The notes under the pieces are model-generated. The model saw only the letters and a program-made list of their open reading frames with translations, ran no database searches and was not told where the DNA came from. This document shows, one piece after another, positions 45,101-53,990 of a DNA stretch of 64,000 bases. The translations under genes were made by a program, and so were the position numbers. Every line of letters begins with the position of its first letter. The first letter of the stretch is position 1. The DNA comes from Sphingomonadales bacterium (GTDB lineage: Bacteria; Pseudomonadota; Alphaproteobacteria; Sphingomonadales; Sphingomonadaceae): the NCBI GenBank assembly GCA_027483465.1, contig JAIXUQ010000084.1, positions 62,001 through 126,000 on the forward strand. Reading direction: 5' to 3'.

Positions 45101-48100
45101 CTGGAAGAAGCCATTGGCGCTGCCGCGACCGCCGCGGCCAAAGCTGCCGGGCACATCCAGCGGGCCAAAGCCGGGCGCGCCGACAAAATTGGAGCCGACA
45201 CCGGCATCGGTGGTGAAGCCGCCGCCGCCGCCGCCACGGCCTTCGCGGAAATCATAAAAGGCCTGCCCGGGCGGGGGGCCGATGTCGACCGAGGCGTCAC
45301 CGCCGCGGCCACCGCGCGCGCCGGCATCCTCGATGGACACATTGTCCAGGGTCAGCTTGCCATCCGGCATCACGAAGATCGCGCCGCCCAGGCCCGCGCC
45401 GCCGCCGCCGCCGCCAAACGTGCCAAAGCCGCCGTCCCCACCTTGCGCAACAGTGTCACGGAAGAGGAGATTCTGGACGGTCACATCGCCCGATGCGATG
45501 ATGAGCCCGCGATTGACCCCTTCGCCATCGATGACGCCGCGGCCGACGCCGTCGATGACCAGCGAGACATCGCTGCGCAGGTTGATGGCGCCCATGTCCT
45601 CGCTGGTCGCCTCGCCCAGCACCAGCAGGGTGAACCGGGTGGCGCGGCCGCCTTCGATTTCGAACTGGTTGATCGCCCGGATCGCGCTGGCCAGCGACCA
45701 ATAGACTGCGGTGCCGCCACCGGGCAGCGACCCCAGCACCACCGATCCGGGCACAGTGCCCTGCAATTCCAGGATGTTGGTGATGTCACCGTTGGTGACC
45801 GACAATGTCGATCCACCGTTCGGCAGGGCGGAGAGCGACCAGCCCATCTGCGCGTGGTCGCTGTTGAAGGCCAGCCCGCTCAGCTCGATGCGGGTGATGC
45901 GATCCTCAAGTCCGGGGCGGTTCGGGCCCAGGCCGGCGAAATCGACGATCGCCGGCGTGAACGCGAACCGGCCATCGCCGGCGGGCCGGAACGCCGCCTG
46001 GTCGATCTCCAGAACGCCGACGACACCGCCCAGCGTCTGCATGGTGATCGGGCTGTAGACATCGGGCGTGCTGACCGTGAGCCGGGTGGATGGCAGAAAC
46101 GCCGTCCCCAGCCCGATCGGCTGCATGAAGCCGGTGCCGCCGGGGGCCAGGGTGATGCGCACATCCTGGATGGAACGCACCAGCGCCAGTTCCGCGTCGT
46201 TGCGCACCGAGAAATGATCGGTGGCATCTTCGAACAGGGCATCGGCCGCGCTGGTGAAGATCTTGGTGCCGCCGCTCTTGTCGGCAACCAGCAGGAACGT
46301 GTCGGGGACAGCCCCGGACAGGCGGAGATGGACCGAATCGACGCCGTTGCGCACCACGATGCCGTCTGGCGTGCGTGACCAGCTGGAACCGCCCGAATCG
46401 AAACGCAGCCCCTCCAGCACGATGGAGGCGGTGCCGGTCTCGTCGAAATCCTTGATGAGACCGTTGAAGCTGTAGCGGTGGTCGCCGGCCGGCACCAGGG
46501 CACTGGCCGCGATCGTCAGGGTGCCGCGGGCGCCGGCCGCAAGCTCGAAATCGATGGTGCCGGTGAAATCCGGATCGGCCAGCCGCAACCGGGTCGCACC
46601 GGCATTGCCGCGCGTCAGCAGGAAATGATCGGCGGAGGCGCCGGTCATGTCGATGCTGAGATCGGGCGCGGTGGGATCGACCGCAGCATAGGAAAGGAGA
46701 ACAGACAGATCCCGGCTGCTGCTCACCGCATAGGCCGTCTGCGTTTCGGGCAGGATGGTGAGCAAGGTGCCGGGCGTGCTCTGCGACGTGCCAAAGGGCG
46801 CGAACTGCGCGAGTTGCTGGTTGTTGGACGTCAGCGAGACCAGCTTGGGATCGCCATTGATCTTGATCAGCCCCAGACCATCGCCGTCATGGGGATCGGC
46901 AAACAGGTTGATGGTGGTGCCCACCGCATCGGGAAAATTGATGATGTTGAAATCGATGCTGGCAAAATCGGACACGATGGTGAACGGATCGCCCGAACGC
47001 AGCGCGCCAAGATCGAGATTGCCGCCCCAGCGGACATTGTCGCCAATCTCCAGGAAGGCGCCGGCATAGGCCTTGATCGTCATCGTCGGCGTGAACGAGC
47101 CGCCGTCCATCAGCAGCAGGCCGCCGTTCTTCTGGAGGGGAAAGGCATTGCCGGCATCACGGGCCAATCCGGCCGCGGCCTGGTTGGCCACCCCCAGCGC
47201 CTCGGTCCCGATGCTGATCGTGCCGCCAAGGGTGTTGACCCCGCCGATCTCGATCCGGCCTTCGCCGGTGACCACCAGATTGGCCCGTTCGGTGTAACGG
47301 GGATCGGAGCCGGCCTGATCGGCAACACCGCCCCGCAGGGTGATCGTCTGATTGCGATCGGCATTGAGCGCCAGCGTCTGGTTGCCGGCAAGGAAGATGT
47401 CGTGGCCCAGGCCCCTGCCGGGGTTCACGGCAAGGCCACCCTGGGCATAATTGTTGATGAACTGCGTGCCGGCGTGGATCGTCAGCTTGCCGCCGGCCTC
47501 GACGAAGATCGCGCCGCCGGCGCCAAGGCCGCCGCCGCCTGTCGAAATGTGCGGGTGAAGCCGCCCGGTATCGGGATCGAGAAACACGCCATCGGTGCCG
47601 TCGCCGGCGCCAAAGCCGCCGCGCCCGCCCGGCGCATTGATGCCGCCGCCACCGCCGCCGCCGCCAAATCCGCCATCGCCGCCGATGAAGTTGAACAGCC
47701 GGCTCGGGGCACCGCCGCCGCCGCCGCCACCGCCAAAGCCGCCATCGCCGCCGCCGGCCCCGCCGCCACCGCCGCCGCCGCCCCAGCCACCATCGCCGCC
47801 CACGGTCGGGACACCGCGGCCATCACCGGCGGACGAGACGGTCTGCACGAAGCCGGCCTGGCCCGGCAGATTGGGTGGACGGCCGACCAGGGCCAGCTTG
47901 AGGGCGTTGTACGCACTGTCCACCGTCAGCTTGATTTCGGGGTCGTCCTCGACAACCTGGCTGACCATCACCTGCGGGGCATAGACGACCACCTTGCGGC
48001 CGAGGGTGTCGAACACCCGCTTGGCCACGGTTCCCTTGCTGGCATCCATGGCCGCCTTGAACTCGCTGTTCAGCAGGCCCTTGGTGGAGCGATAGGCGCT

Positions 48101-49207
48101 CTGGGCGGCAAAGCCGACAGCGATGACATCGCTGGCCAGGGCGCCGATGGCCATCGCCGACCAGTCGTCATTCTCGATGTTGCTCTTGAGCGTGGAGGCC
48201 AGTTCGCTGATCGCAATGGCAAGGCCGATCTGGGGCACCGCAAAGCTGAGCGCCCCGGAGATGATCGGCGTGATGATGTTGGCAAAGGGAAAGGCCTCCA
48301 GCGTGACCGTTTCCGGATTATAGTAAGCGGCGGAACTGCCGCCATTGCTGCCGCCGCCACCGCCGCCCGAAAGCGGGGAACCGCCGGCCGCACCGGCACC
48401 GCCGTCATAGCCGCCGCGCAGGTTGCCGGTGACTTCGGTCCATGATTCGGTGACGAAGCTCCAGCCGGCAAAGCTGAACTCCCGCTCGAAATCGGTCCGC
48501 TGGCCGCCGGCGTTGCCGGCCCAGCCGCCGCCGAACAGGGCACCGGGCGAGGCATGGCCGGTGATGCCGGGGGCGTTGCTCTCGCCCGACTGCGAACCGA
48601 TCGCCTCGCGCCCGATGCCGCCGCCGCCACCGCCGCCGTTGATGGCGGCAACGCCCGGCGCCGGCGAATAGCCGCCCACGCCGCCATTGCCGCCAAGGCC
48701 GCCGCCGCCGCCGCCCTGGGCATAATCGGGATCGGCCTTGCCGCCGCCGCCGCCAACCGCGGTCGTGCCGCGGAAACCGGAGTTGTAGACATCCACCGTC
48801 GCTTTGGCGCCGACATAGAGGCCGCCGCCGAGACCGGCACCACCGCCACCGCCCGATATGCCGGCACCGCCATCGCCGCCGTGCGCCACCATGTCCTTGA
48901 GGAAGATGTTCTGGATGACAACCGTGCCGCTGAGCACATGGAAGCCGCTGACCTCGTCGCGGCCGTTGATCTGGTGCCCGTTGCCCTCGATCACCAGCCT
49001 GAGATCCGGGTTGTTGAGCCAGGGCAGATCCGTCCAGCGCACCGGGCCCTTCTCCGCATCGAAGGACTGGGTCAATTCGATCCGGTGGCTGTTGGTGCGG
49101 ACCAGCTGGCCATCGACATAGCCGAAGCCACGGTTGGCGTAATAGAGGGCGGACTGAAGCTCGGCATAGCTGCCGACGCGGTGCACGATGGTCTGCGGTG
49201 TCGTCAT
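42143..49207 (-). CDS. Giant glycine-rich beta-helix/cadherin-like/RTX surface or secreted protein
   Basis: The protein is 2354 residues and has no N-terminal signal peptide. Residues 1-640: right-handed beta-helix-like repeats with two glycine-rich blocks (about 110-300 and 465-540) around a hydrophobic segment (about 315-370). Residues 1215-1435: a second beta-helix/glycine block similar to the first (VAQGGDGGFG versus VAHGGDGGAG). Residues about 1670-2060: three tandem-95/Cadherin_5-like repeats (NDAP...EDTPFTITAAAL..DVDG) and one cadherin-like repeat. Residues 2063-2245: RTX calcium-binding nonapeptides (GGNDTLHGDAGNDRINGG). The C-terminal 110 residues likely carry a type I secretion signal. 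No transporter genes lie nearby. Adhesin or matrix role is inferred. Confidence 0.88.
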   Translation of the reverse strand: MTTPQTIVHRVGSYAELQSALYYANRGFGYVDGQLVRTNSHRIELTQSFDAEKGPVRWTDLPWLNNPDLRLVIEGNGHQINGRDEVSGFHVLSGTVVIQNIFLKDMVAHGGDGGAGISGGGGGAGLGGGLYVGAKATVDVYNSGFRGTTAVGGGGGKADPDYAQGGGGGGLGGNGGVGGYSPAPGVAAINGGGGGGGIGREAIGSQSGESNAPGITGHASPGALFGGGWAGNAGGQRTDFEREFSFAGWSFVTESWTEVTGNLRGGYDGGAGAAGGSPLSGGGGGGSNGGSSAAYYNPETVTLEAFPFANIITPIISGALSFAVPQIGLAIAISELASTLKSNIENDDWSAMAIGALASDVIAVGFAAQSAYRSTKGLLNSEFKAAMDASKGTVAKRVFDTLGRKVVVYAPQVMVSQVVEDDPEIKLTVDSAYNALKLALVGRPPNLPGQAGFVQTVSSAGDGRGVPTVGGDGGWGGGGGGGGAGGGDGGFGGGGGGGGAPSRLFNFIGGDGGFGGGGGGGGINAPGGRGGFGAGDGTDGVFLDPDTGRLHPHISTGGGGLGAGGAIFVEAGGKLTIHAGTQFINNYAQGGLAVNPGRGLGHDIFLAGNQTLALNADRNQTITLRGGVADQAGSDPRYTERANLVVTGEGRIEIGGVNTLGGTISIGTEALGVANQAAAGLARDAGNAFPLQKNGGLLLMDGGSFTPTMTIKAYAGAFLEIGDNVRWGGNLDLGALRSGDPFTIVSDFASIDFNIINFPDAVGTTINLFADPHDGDGLGLIKINGDPKLVSLTSNNQQLAQFAPFGTSQSTPGTLLTILPETQTAYAVSSSRDLSVLLSYAAVDPTAPDLSIDMTGASADHFLLTRGNAGATRLRLADPDFTGTIDFELAAGARGTLTIAASALVPAGDHRYSFNGLIKDFDETGTASIVLEGLRFDSGGSSWSRTPDGIVVRNGVDSVHLRLSGAVPDTFLLVADKSGGTKIFTSAADALFEDATDHFSVRNDAELALVRSIQDVRITLAPGGTGFMQPIGLGTAFLPSTRLTVSTPDVYSPITMQTLGGVVGVLEIDQAAFRPAGDGRFAFTPAIVDFAGLGPNRPGLEDRITRIELSGLAFNSDHAQMGWSLSALPNGGSTLSVTNGDITNILELQGTVPGSVVLGSLPGGGTAVYWSLASAIRAINQFEIEGGRATRFTLLVLGEATSEDMGAINLRSDVSLVIDGVGRGVIDGEGVNRGLIIASGDVTVQNLLFRDTVAQGGDGGFGTFGGGGGGAGLGGAIFVMPDGKLTLDNVSIEDAGARGGRGGDASVDIGPPPGQAFYDFREGRGGGGGGFTTDAGVGSNFVGAPGFGPLDVPGSFGRGGRGSANGFFQVNGNFGAGGGGDNHTAGSGGFGGGGGGSQFASLDEDGGNFPGYQPGTGGWGGGNGSAGGGGGLAAGAGIFVMAGGLVTIRGSTMVGAGEVTGGAGGTGVLEGRAAGGSAGAAHGSGIFIQGSETLRLAPGLGEVLTISGVIADERGVDSSRSGQGALLIDGGTVVLAPVERGVAVANSFSGGISLVSGTLQLASAGAAGSGQIRFGDDWLAERSLVIDIAPQQNATINFTNVISGFDYARETIVLPRFAFSPDTTAEIQGNLLLVSGRSGSVAFQLAEPLFDAPFVLDDGRGGTLISFGTVVPNGTLAAHEDIDFVFTPALLTADYPEFTDLSVTGLVANRGVIDRDSNGVYTLRAQQDHVGPVKLTYTLTNPDGVRITAGKIVNFAAANDAPRGAATFAIPDATEDTPFTITAAALLAGFTDVDGGTLSISSISTEQGSVEDLGNGSYRITPGGDHNGQLVLLYAIADGQGGETIVERTITVRAVNDAPEVPLDGVYLPDGTEDTLYRISAAQLLDQFFDVDGDALSITAFHVIGQSFVRNPDGSFTIEPGPHFNGPVELLFSVSDGTVTLDLGASFVVRSVNDAPVITSLGGGDRADVTVDENASVVTTVTSYDVDDVGFLSYGIVGGADAGRFRIDEVDGRLSFLTAPDFEAPGDADGDNVYEVIVAALDGSASDQQALRVIIRDVDETLVRNGTAAADTLIGTAADERINGLGGADVISGNGGNDTLHGDAGNDRINGGTGNDLLFGGLDSDTLGGDDGDDILSGGPGADILIGGAGIDTASFAESGTGVQVSLATRLGLGGDAAGDRLSGIENLVGSAFADQLRGDGNANRLSGGAGDDLLAGGRGNDTLVAGAGIDVLQGGLEADIFLFDAVHDGAHTVITDMAIGAGDRILFGAGVEISAVRTGFLSTAATVNGINVENSARSLDLVLSLTSATGATQTVTILDAYGFANNSQWEAMLDLDLTYPRQLPTGSALYTIG

Positions 49208-49486
49208 GGTTCAGCTCACACGCCGGGGGGCTTGGTTTGGCACCGGGCACGGGGGCACGGGGGCACAGTCGGCTCAGGGCATCATGCCTGAGCGCGCCAG
49301 CCGACGCTTTGGTTCGATCTGCGGACCAGCCACCCAGCCGGGCCGGTTCCCACCCTTGTCCGATGCCCGCACCGTGCCGGAACCGGCCGATCCTGGTCAA
49401 TCAGGGTGACCGTCAAATCACCGTCAATCGCCCGTCAGATCGTATCCGCCACCGTCAAGCCCGGCACTTGGGCGGCCCGGCGCCGC

Positions 49487-52144
49487 TCAGGGCAGGCGGC
49501 CCAGCGGCGGCAGACCGGCGGCGGCGCGCTGCTGATCCAGCTGATCACGGCAGCGCAGCAACAGCGCCTGAAAGCGCGGGCTTTGCCGAAGGCCCTGGAA
49601 CAAGGGATCCGATCCGATCCAGATCGGGCCGTGGCAAACCGCCGCCCATTGCGCCGCCATCGCGGTTTCCAGGCGGTCGAGCGCGGCGGCCTCGTCGCCG
49701 GCCATGGTCGCAAGCGCGGCGCCGGCAATGCCGGATTGCGATCGGGCCAGGCCCAGCCGTTCCAGCCGCGCGACATCGGAGGCCACCCTGCCGCGCAGCG
49801 CTGCCGCCTCGGCGGTCCGGCCGGCCGCGGCCAGCGCCATGGCCGGATAAAGCCCCGGATGCCGGCCCAGGGCGAGCCCCTGCGGTGGCCGGCCGGCAAC
49901 GGCGGCCCGGTTGGGATAACGCTGTTCGAACAGGGCCAGCAGACGGTCCCCCCGGCCCGTGGCCAGCATGGCATGGCCCAGCACCACGGCCGTCTCCGGA
50001 TCATCCCAGCGGCCGGTGCCCGCTGCATTGGCCGCCCTTGCCGCGCCCACCAGATCGCGCCGGGCCAGCGCCATCACCGCCGGCGAGGTGTTGAGCTCGA
50101 ACTGGCTGCGCGGGATCGCGTCTGCCGCGAACAGCGCCATCAGCGCATCAACCCAGGTCAGCCCGGCATAGGTGAGGCCGGGTTCGGTCCGGACGAGGCG
50201 GCCAGCGATCACCGCCGCCTCGCCGGCCCGCCCGGCATCGAGCAGCGTGTTTGCCAGCACGAGGTCACGCTCCCCGGCCGGGGGGCCAAGCGCGGCATGC
50301 CGTTGCTGCAGCGCAAGCAGCGCCCCGATCTGGTTGGTCTGGCCCAGCGAGATCCCCAGATCGATATAGGGCAGGTACCAGAACGGATCGATCCGGATGG
50401 CGGCCTCCAGTTCCGCCACCGCCTGCAGATGCTGGCCATCGGCGCGCAACAGCCAGGCCAGCCGGCGGCGCGCCTCGGCCTTGCCGGGGCGCAGCAGCAC
50501 GGCCCGGCTGGCGGCGGCCATCGCTTCGTCACCATCCACCCCTTCGAGTGCCAGCGATTGGGCTTCATGGGCCAGCGCCAGCTTCGGATCACGCGACAGG
50601 GCCTGGGCCGCCGCCGCACCGGCCTCGGCCTGCAATGGCGCCACCGGCATGTTGGTGTAGTTCTGCATCAGCGAGGCGGCGATCGAACGCACGGCATGCG
50701 CCTCGGCCCACAGCGGCGCGATCTCCACCGCCTGGCGCGCCAGATCGCGCGCCTCAATCAGGCGGTTGGCTTCGCGGCTCTGGATGTGCCGCCGCGCCTT
50801 GACGATGCGCAGATAGGCGCGCAGGTCGGGGCTTGGCCCCGTGGCGGGGCCGGGTTTGCCCCGCTCGTCCAGCAACCGGCGGGCAACCAGCGCAGTCACC
50901 TCGCGCGCTGCCGAGGGCACATTGCTTTCGGGCAGGTCAATCCGCTCTTGCCATGTTTGCGCGCCCGTGCGGCTGTCGATCAGGCTGATCGCGATCTGAA
51001 GTCCGGCATGATTTGCCGCCGGCCGCACCGTGCCCGTCAGCAGGTTGGTGACCCCAAGCTGCCGGTAGGCGTCCTTGCGCAGGGCGGCCGTCCGGTGCAG
51101 CCGGGTGGCGGTGGCGTGGCCAACCGTGCGCAGGCGCGGATCGGCGGCCAGCCCGTCGGTCAATTCGTCGGCAAATCCGTCCGCGAAGGCCGCATCGTCG
51201 GCAGCCAGATCGGCGGCCGCGAACGGCAAGACCGCCAGGACGGGCGCCGGAGCGTCCGTGGCCGGGCCCGGCAGGCGATCGGCGATCAGGGCCGCCGCGC
51301 CAATCGACAGCACGGCGGCCAGGGCCACGGCCGGCCACAAACGGCGTTGGCGGCGGCGGTGATCGCGGCCCGGCGGCGCCGGGCTGGCCTGCGGGCGTGC
51401 CGCGGCCGCATCAGGGGGGGTGAGCGCGGCCGGGACGGCGGCAGCCGGGTGGTCGAGCATCGCCGCGATGCCGGGATCGGGCGAGCGGCCGCACTGTTCG
51501 TGCAGAACATGGGCCAGTTGTTGCAGGCGGCGCTGGGCCGCGGCGCGCCCGCCCCGGCGCAGCTCGGCGGCAATCGCCCGCCCCGCCGCCGGCTCGTCGG
51601 TGGGGTTTCGTGCCAGCCAGGCATCGGCCAGCGCGGCAACCAGATCGTCATCGCCGGCTGTTTCGGCCGCGTCCAGTTGCCGAACCAGCGCGTTGCGCAG
51701 GCGGGTTTCCACCAGGAGGCGGGCGCCCTCACGCCATTCATCGACACGGTCACTGATCTGCCCGACATCGAGCGGAACCTGCGAACCGATCTCCTTGAGC
51801 GCCTCCAGAAATTCCGCTGCCGACCCTGCCGCTTCGGCAGCCTCGAGATCGGTTTGCACGTGCCTCACGTCAAGCGTGACCATCTCCCGATCGGCGATGA
51901 GCAGGTCCGCGCCGCCAGCCGACAGGGCCGAGCGGATTTCCAGAAGGGTCTGGCGCAGGCTGGCCCGCGCCTGGGCGGTGCCCCGGTCCTGCCAGAACAT
52001 GGCCGACAGCCGCTCACGCGAGGCGCGCTGGTCGTGCTCCAGCGCCAGGAAACACAGGATGCCCCGCGCCCGCTTGCCGATGGTCAGCGCTTGCCCGCTG
52101 GGATCCAGCAGCCGCGGCGTCCCGAACAGCCGCAGCCTGTGCAT
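49487..52144 (-). CDS. Membrane-anchored SARP/BTAD-type transcriptional regulator with TPR sensor region
   Basis: The protein is about 885 residues. A winged-helix plus bacterial transcriptional activator domain (RLRLFGTPRLLD, RARGILCFLALEHDQRASRERLSAMFW, SLRQTLLEIRSAL; about 1-235) precedes a proline/arginine linker and one transmembrane helix (LWPAVALAAVLSIGAAALIA, about 275). A TolB-like region (VLAVLPFAAADLAADDAAFADGF) and TPR-like repeats follow. This is a one-component, CadC-like design. Start ATG 52144 fits the fold; 52213 is possible. It lies 279 bases upstream of the giant RTX gene on the same strand; that gap (49208-49486) shows no gene and presumably holds the RTX promoter. Confidence 0.85.
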   Translation of the reverse strand: MHRLRLFGTPRLLDPSGQALTIGKRARGILCFLALEHDQRASRERLSAMFWQDRGTAQARASLRQTLLEIRSALSAGGADLLIADREMVTLDVRHVQTDLEAAEAAGSAAEFLEALKEIGSQVPLDVGQISDRVDEWREGARLLVETRLRNALVRQLDAAETAGDDDLVAALADAWLARNPTDEPAAGRAIAAELRRGGRAAAQRRLQQLAHVLHEQCGRSPDPGIAAMLDHPAAAVPAALTPPDAAAARPQASPAPPGRDHRRRQRRLWPAVALAAVLSIGAAALIADRLPGPATDAPAPVLAVLPFAAADLAADDAAFADGFADELTDGLAADPRLRTVGHATATRLHRTAALRKDAYRQLGVTNLLTGTVRPAANHAGLQIAISLIDSRTGAQTWQERIDLPESNVPSAAREVTALVARRLLDERGKPGPATGPSPDLRAYLRIVKARRHIQSREANRLIEARDLARQAVEIAPLWAEAHAVRSIAASLMQNYTNMPVAPLQAEAGAAAAQALSRDPKLALAHEAQSLALEGVDGDEAMAAASRAVLLRPGKAEARRRLAWLLRADGQHLQAVAELEAAIRIDPFWYLPYIDLGISLGQTNQIGALLALQQRHAALGPPAGERDLVLANTLLDAGRAGEAAVIAGRLVRTEPGLTYAGLTWVDALMALFAADAIPRSQFELNTSPAVMALARRDLVGAARAANAAGTGRWDDPETAVVLGHAMLATGRGDRLLALFEQRYPNRAAVAGRPPQGLALGRHPGLYPAMALAAAGRTAEAAALRGRVASDVARLERLGLARSQSGIAGAALATMAGDEAAALDRLETAMAAQWAAVCHGPIWIGSDPLFQGLRQSPRFQALLLRCRDQLDQQRAAAGLPPLGRLP

Positions 52145-52294
52145 AGTCAGCGCCAACTTCAACCTCGGACAATGTGCAATGTCTTGCACCCGCCCGCTTG
52201 CCACAAGCCCCATCGCTGCGTAAAGCCGGCAAATTCATGCATTGGCAGTGGTTTGGCCGAAGCCGTTGCACGCAGCTGGCGTGCCGTATTGCCG

Positions 52295-52308
52295 GCACCC
52301 GCGGGTGC
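52295..52308. repeat. Perfect 14-base palindrome
   Basis: GCACCCGCGGGTGC lies between the DUF885-like gene (ends 52368) and the SARP-type regulator (starts 52144), both on the minus strand. It could be a short terminator stem for the upstream gene or an operator for the regulator. No T-tract follows. Confidence 0.4.
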
Positions 52309-52367
52309 GCGCGATCCCCGCCGGCCCGACATGGGGGCAAACCATCCCGGAAACCCCCGGCTGCGCT

Positions 52368-53990
52368 TCATCGGTTCGAAAGCGGCGCCCCCGGCGCTTG
52401 CCCCAGCCATTGCTGGCGGATGAGGCTGACCGGGATGAGGCCGAAGCTGCCCAACCGGTCATAGAAGCCCTTCACGCTGAAGCGGCTGCCGGGCAGGCCC
52501 GCGCCTTCCTGTTCGGCCAGTTCGGCGAACAATTGTTCGATCTGGGCCTTGCCGGTGATGTAGCTGGGGCCATAGCCGGGCTGGCGCAGGTAGAGCGACT
52601 GTTCAAAGCCGAGCAGCGGCAGATCGGGGCGCATCCAGCCGTTGGGCGTGCGCGCCACCTGCATCGCCATCGCCGCCTTCAGATCAATCTGGTTGGCGGT
52701 GGCATAAAGCGCCGCCAGCCCGCGCGCGGCGCGCTGGGCCTGCATGATCCACACCACCTCACGCTCGCGCGGGTTGTGATCGAACAGGCCGGCATCGAGC
52801 ATCATCGCTTCCATGGCGGTGGCATTGCCCTCGGCCCGGCTCACCCAGATATTGTAGAGCAGCGGCTTGACGCGGATCGGTGAGGGGTGCGGGCTGGTGG
52901 CCATCTCGGCCAGATCCCACCAGTGATAGAAATGGGCGAACAGGCTGTTGGGCGCGCGCCCTTGCGCGATGGCGAAGAAATCCTGCTGCGCGGGCGGCAC
53001 CCAGCGCCCCATGCGCGTTGACAGTTCCGGATGCATGTAAAAGCGGATGGTCGCCACCTCGGTCCGGGCCAGGAAGGCGATGAAATGGTTGATCGCCGCC
53101 AGGCTTTTCGCCTCCCATTCGGCCTGATTGGCCGGGCTGGTGAGTTCGGGCAGACGCTTGTGATGGTTTTCCTCCAGCCGCAGCCCGGCATGGGCGCGGG
53201 CCAGTTCGCGAGACAGGATCGCCACCTCGTCGGCCCAGGTGTAGGGCGAGAGTTGCACATGCTTCAGATACCAGTTGTAGGCCTCGATCCCCACGCCCGA
53301 CGGGCCGGTCTTCCTCGGCGCCTCGGCCTTCACCCAGGCGATGAACGCCTCGGTGGCGGCCAGCGCCGCGGCGGTGGCGCGTTCGGCGTCGCGGTGGCCC
53401 TTCACCTTGCCCGCCAGGGCGCGCAGCGCGTCCGCCTGCTCGGCCAGCGTGATCGGGCTGGCGGCCCAGAGATCGGCGGCATTGCCCGTCAGATTGCCGC
53501 GCGCCTGCGCCAGCAGCGGCGGGATATGCGCCAGTTCGGCGGCCAGCCGGGCGGCATCGGCCGGGCCCAGCGGGAAGCGATAGCGCCACAGCTCCACCGG
53601 GGCCATGTGGACGGGGCCTTCATGGGCCGGCGTGTCGCTCTGCGCTGCCCAGACCGAAAGATACCAGGCCGGATCGCGCGCCCACGGCTGCGCCACCTCC
53701 AGATCGAATTTCAGGCCGTTCATCTCGGCCCGCACCAATTGCCAGTCCACCTGATCGGCCGCCGCCCAGCCGGCCGTGTCGATGGCGGCCAGCCGGGCCT
53801 CGAAGCCTTTCAGCCCGGCGGCGCGGGCGGCGGTGGCGGCTGGCGTGTAATCGGGCACGCCGCTGGCAGGCCGGGCATCGTGCCAGCGCCGCCAATCGGC
53901 AAACAGGGCGTGGAGTTCGGCCGGGGTGCCGGCCAGCGCCGGCACCGCCATCACCAGGGCCGCCAGCATGGTGAGCAACAGGCGCATCAT
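52368..53990 (-). CDS. Exported DUF885-like protein
   Basis: The protein is about 540 residues with signal peptide MRLLLTMLAALVMAVPALAG and an all-helical body resembling the DUF885 family of putative metallopeptidases. I do not see the HExxH-type zinc motif expected of active members, so it may be a non-peptidase variant. Start: a double ATG (53990, 53987) follows GGAGGGGGA; spacing favours the second. It overlaps the stop of the ABC permease-binding protein gene and is probably the third gene of that operon. Confidence 0.7.
   Translation of the reverse strand: MMRLLLTMLAALVMAVPALAGTPAELHALFADWRRWHDARPASGVPDYTPAATAARAAGLKGFEARLAAIDTAGWAAADQVDWQLVRAEMNGLKFDLEVAQPWARDPAWYLSVWAAQSDTPAHEGPVHMAPVELWRYRFPLGPADAARLAAELAHIPPLLAQARGNLTGNAADLWAASPITLAEQADALRALAGKVKGHRDAERATAAALAATEAFIAWVKAEAPRKTGPSGVGIEAYNWYLKHVQLSPYTWADEVAILSRELARAHAGLRLEENHHKRLPELTSPANQAEWEAKSLAAINHFIAFLARTEVATIRFYMHPELSTRMGRWVPPAQQDFFAIAQGRAPNSLFAHFYHWWDLAEMATSPHPSPIRVKPLLYNIWVSRAEGNATAMEAMMLDAGLFDHNPREREVVWIMQAQRAARGLAALYATANQIDLKAAMAMQVARTPNGWMRPDLPLLGFEQSLYLRQPGYGPSYITGKAQIEQLFAELAEQEGAGLPGSRFSVKGFYDRLGSFGLIPVSLIRQQWLGQAPGAPLSNR

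Noticed and set aside
47595-47810. Glycine-codon runs in the RTX gene considered as a CRISPR or tandem-repeat array
   Set aside because: The repeats are in frame, of irregular length and encode the glycine-rich part of the giant protein.
49406-52423. A 1005-codon open frame antisense to the SARP-type regulator
   Set aside because: The minus strand carries a coherent BTAD-TM-TPR protein; the plus-strand frame is Arg/Gly/Gln-rich without motifs.
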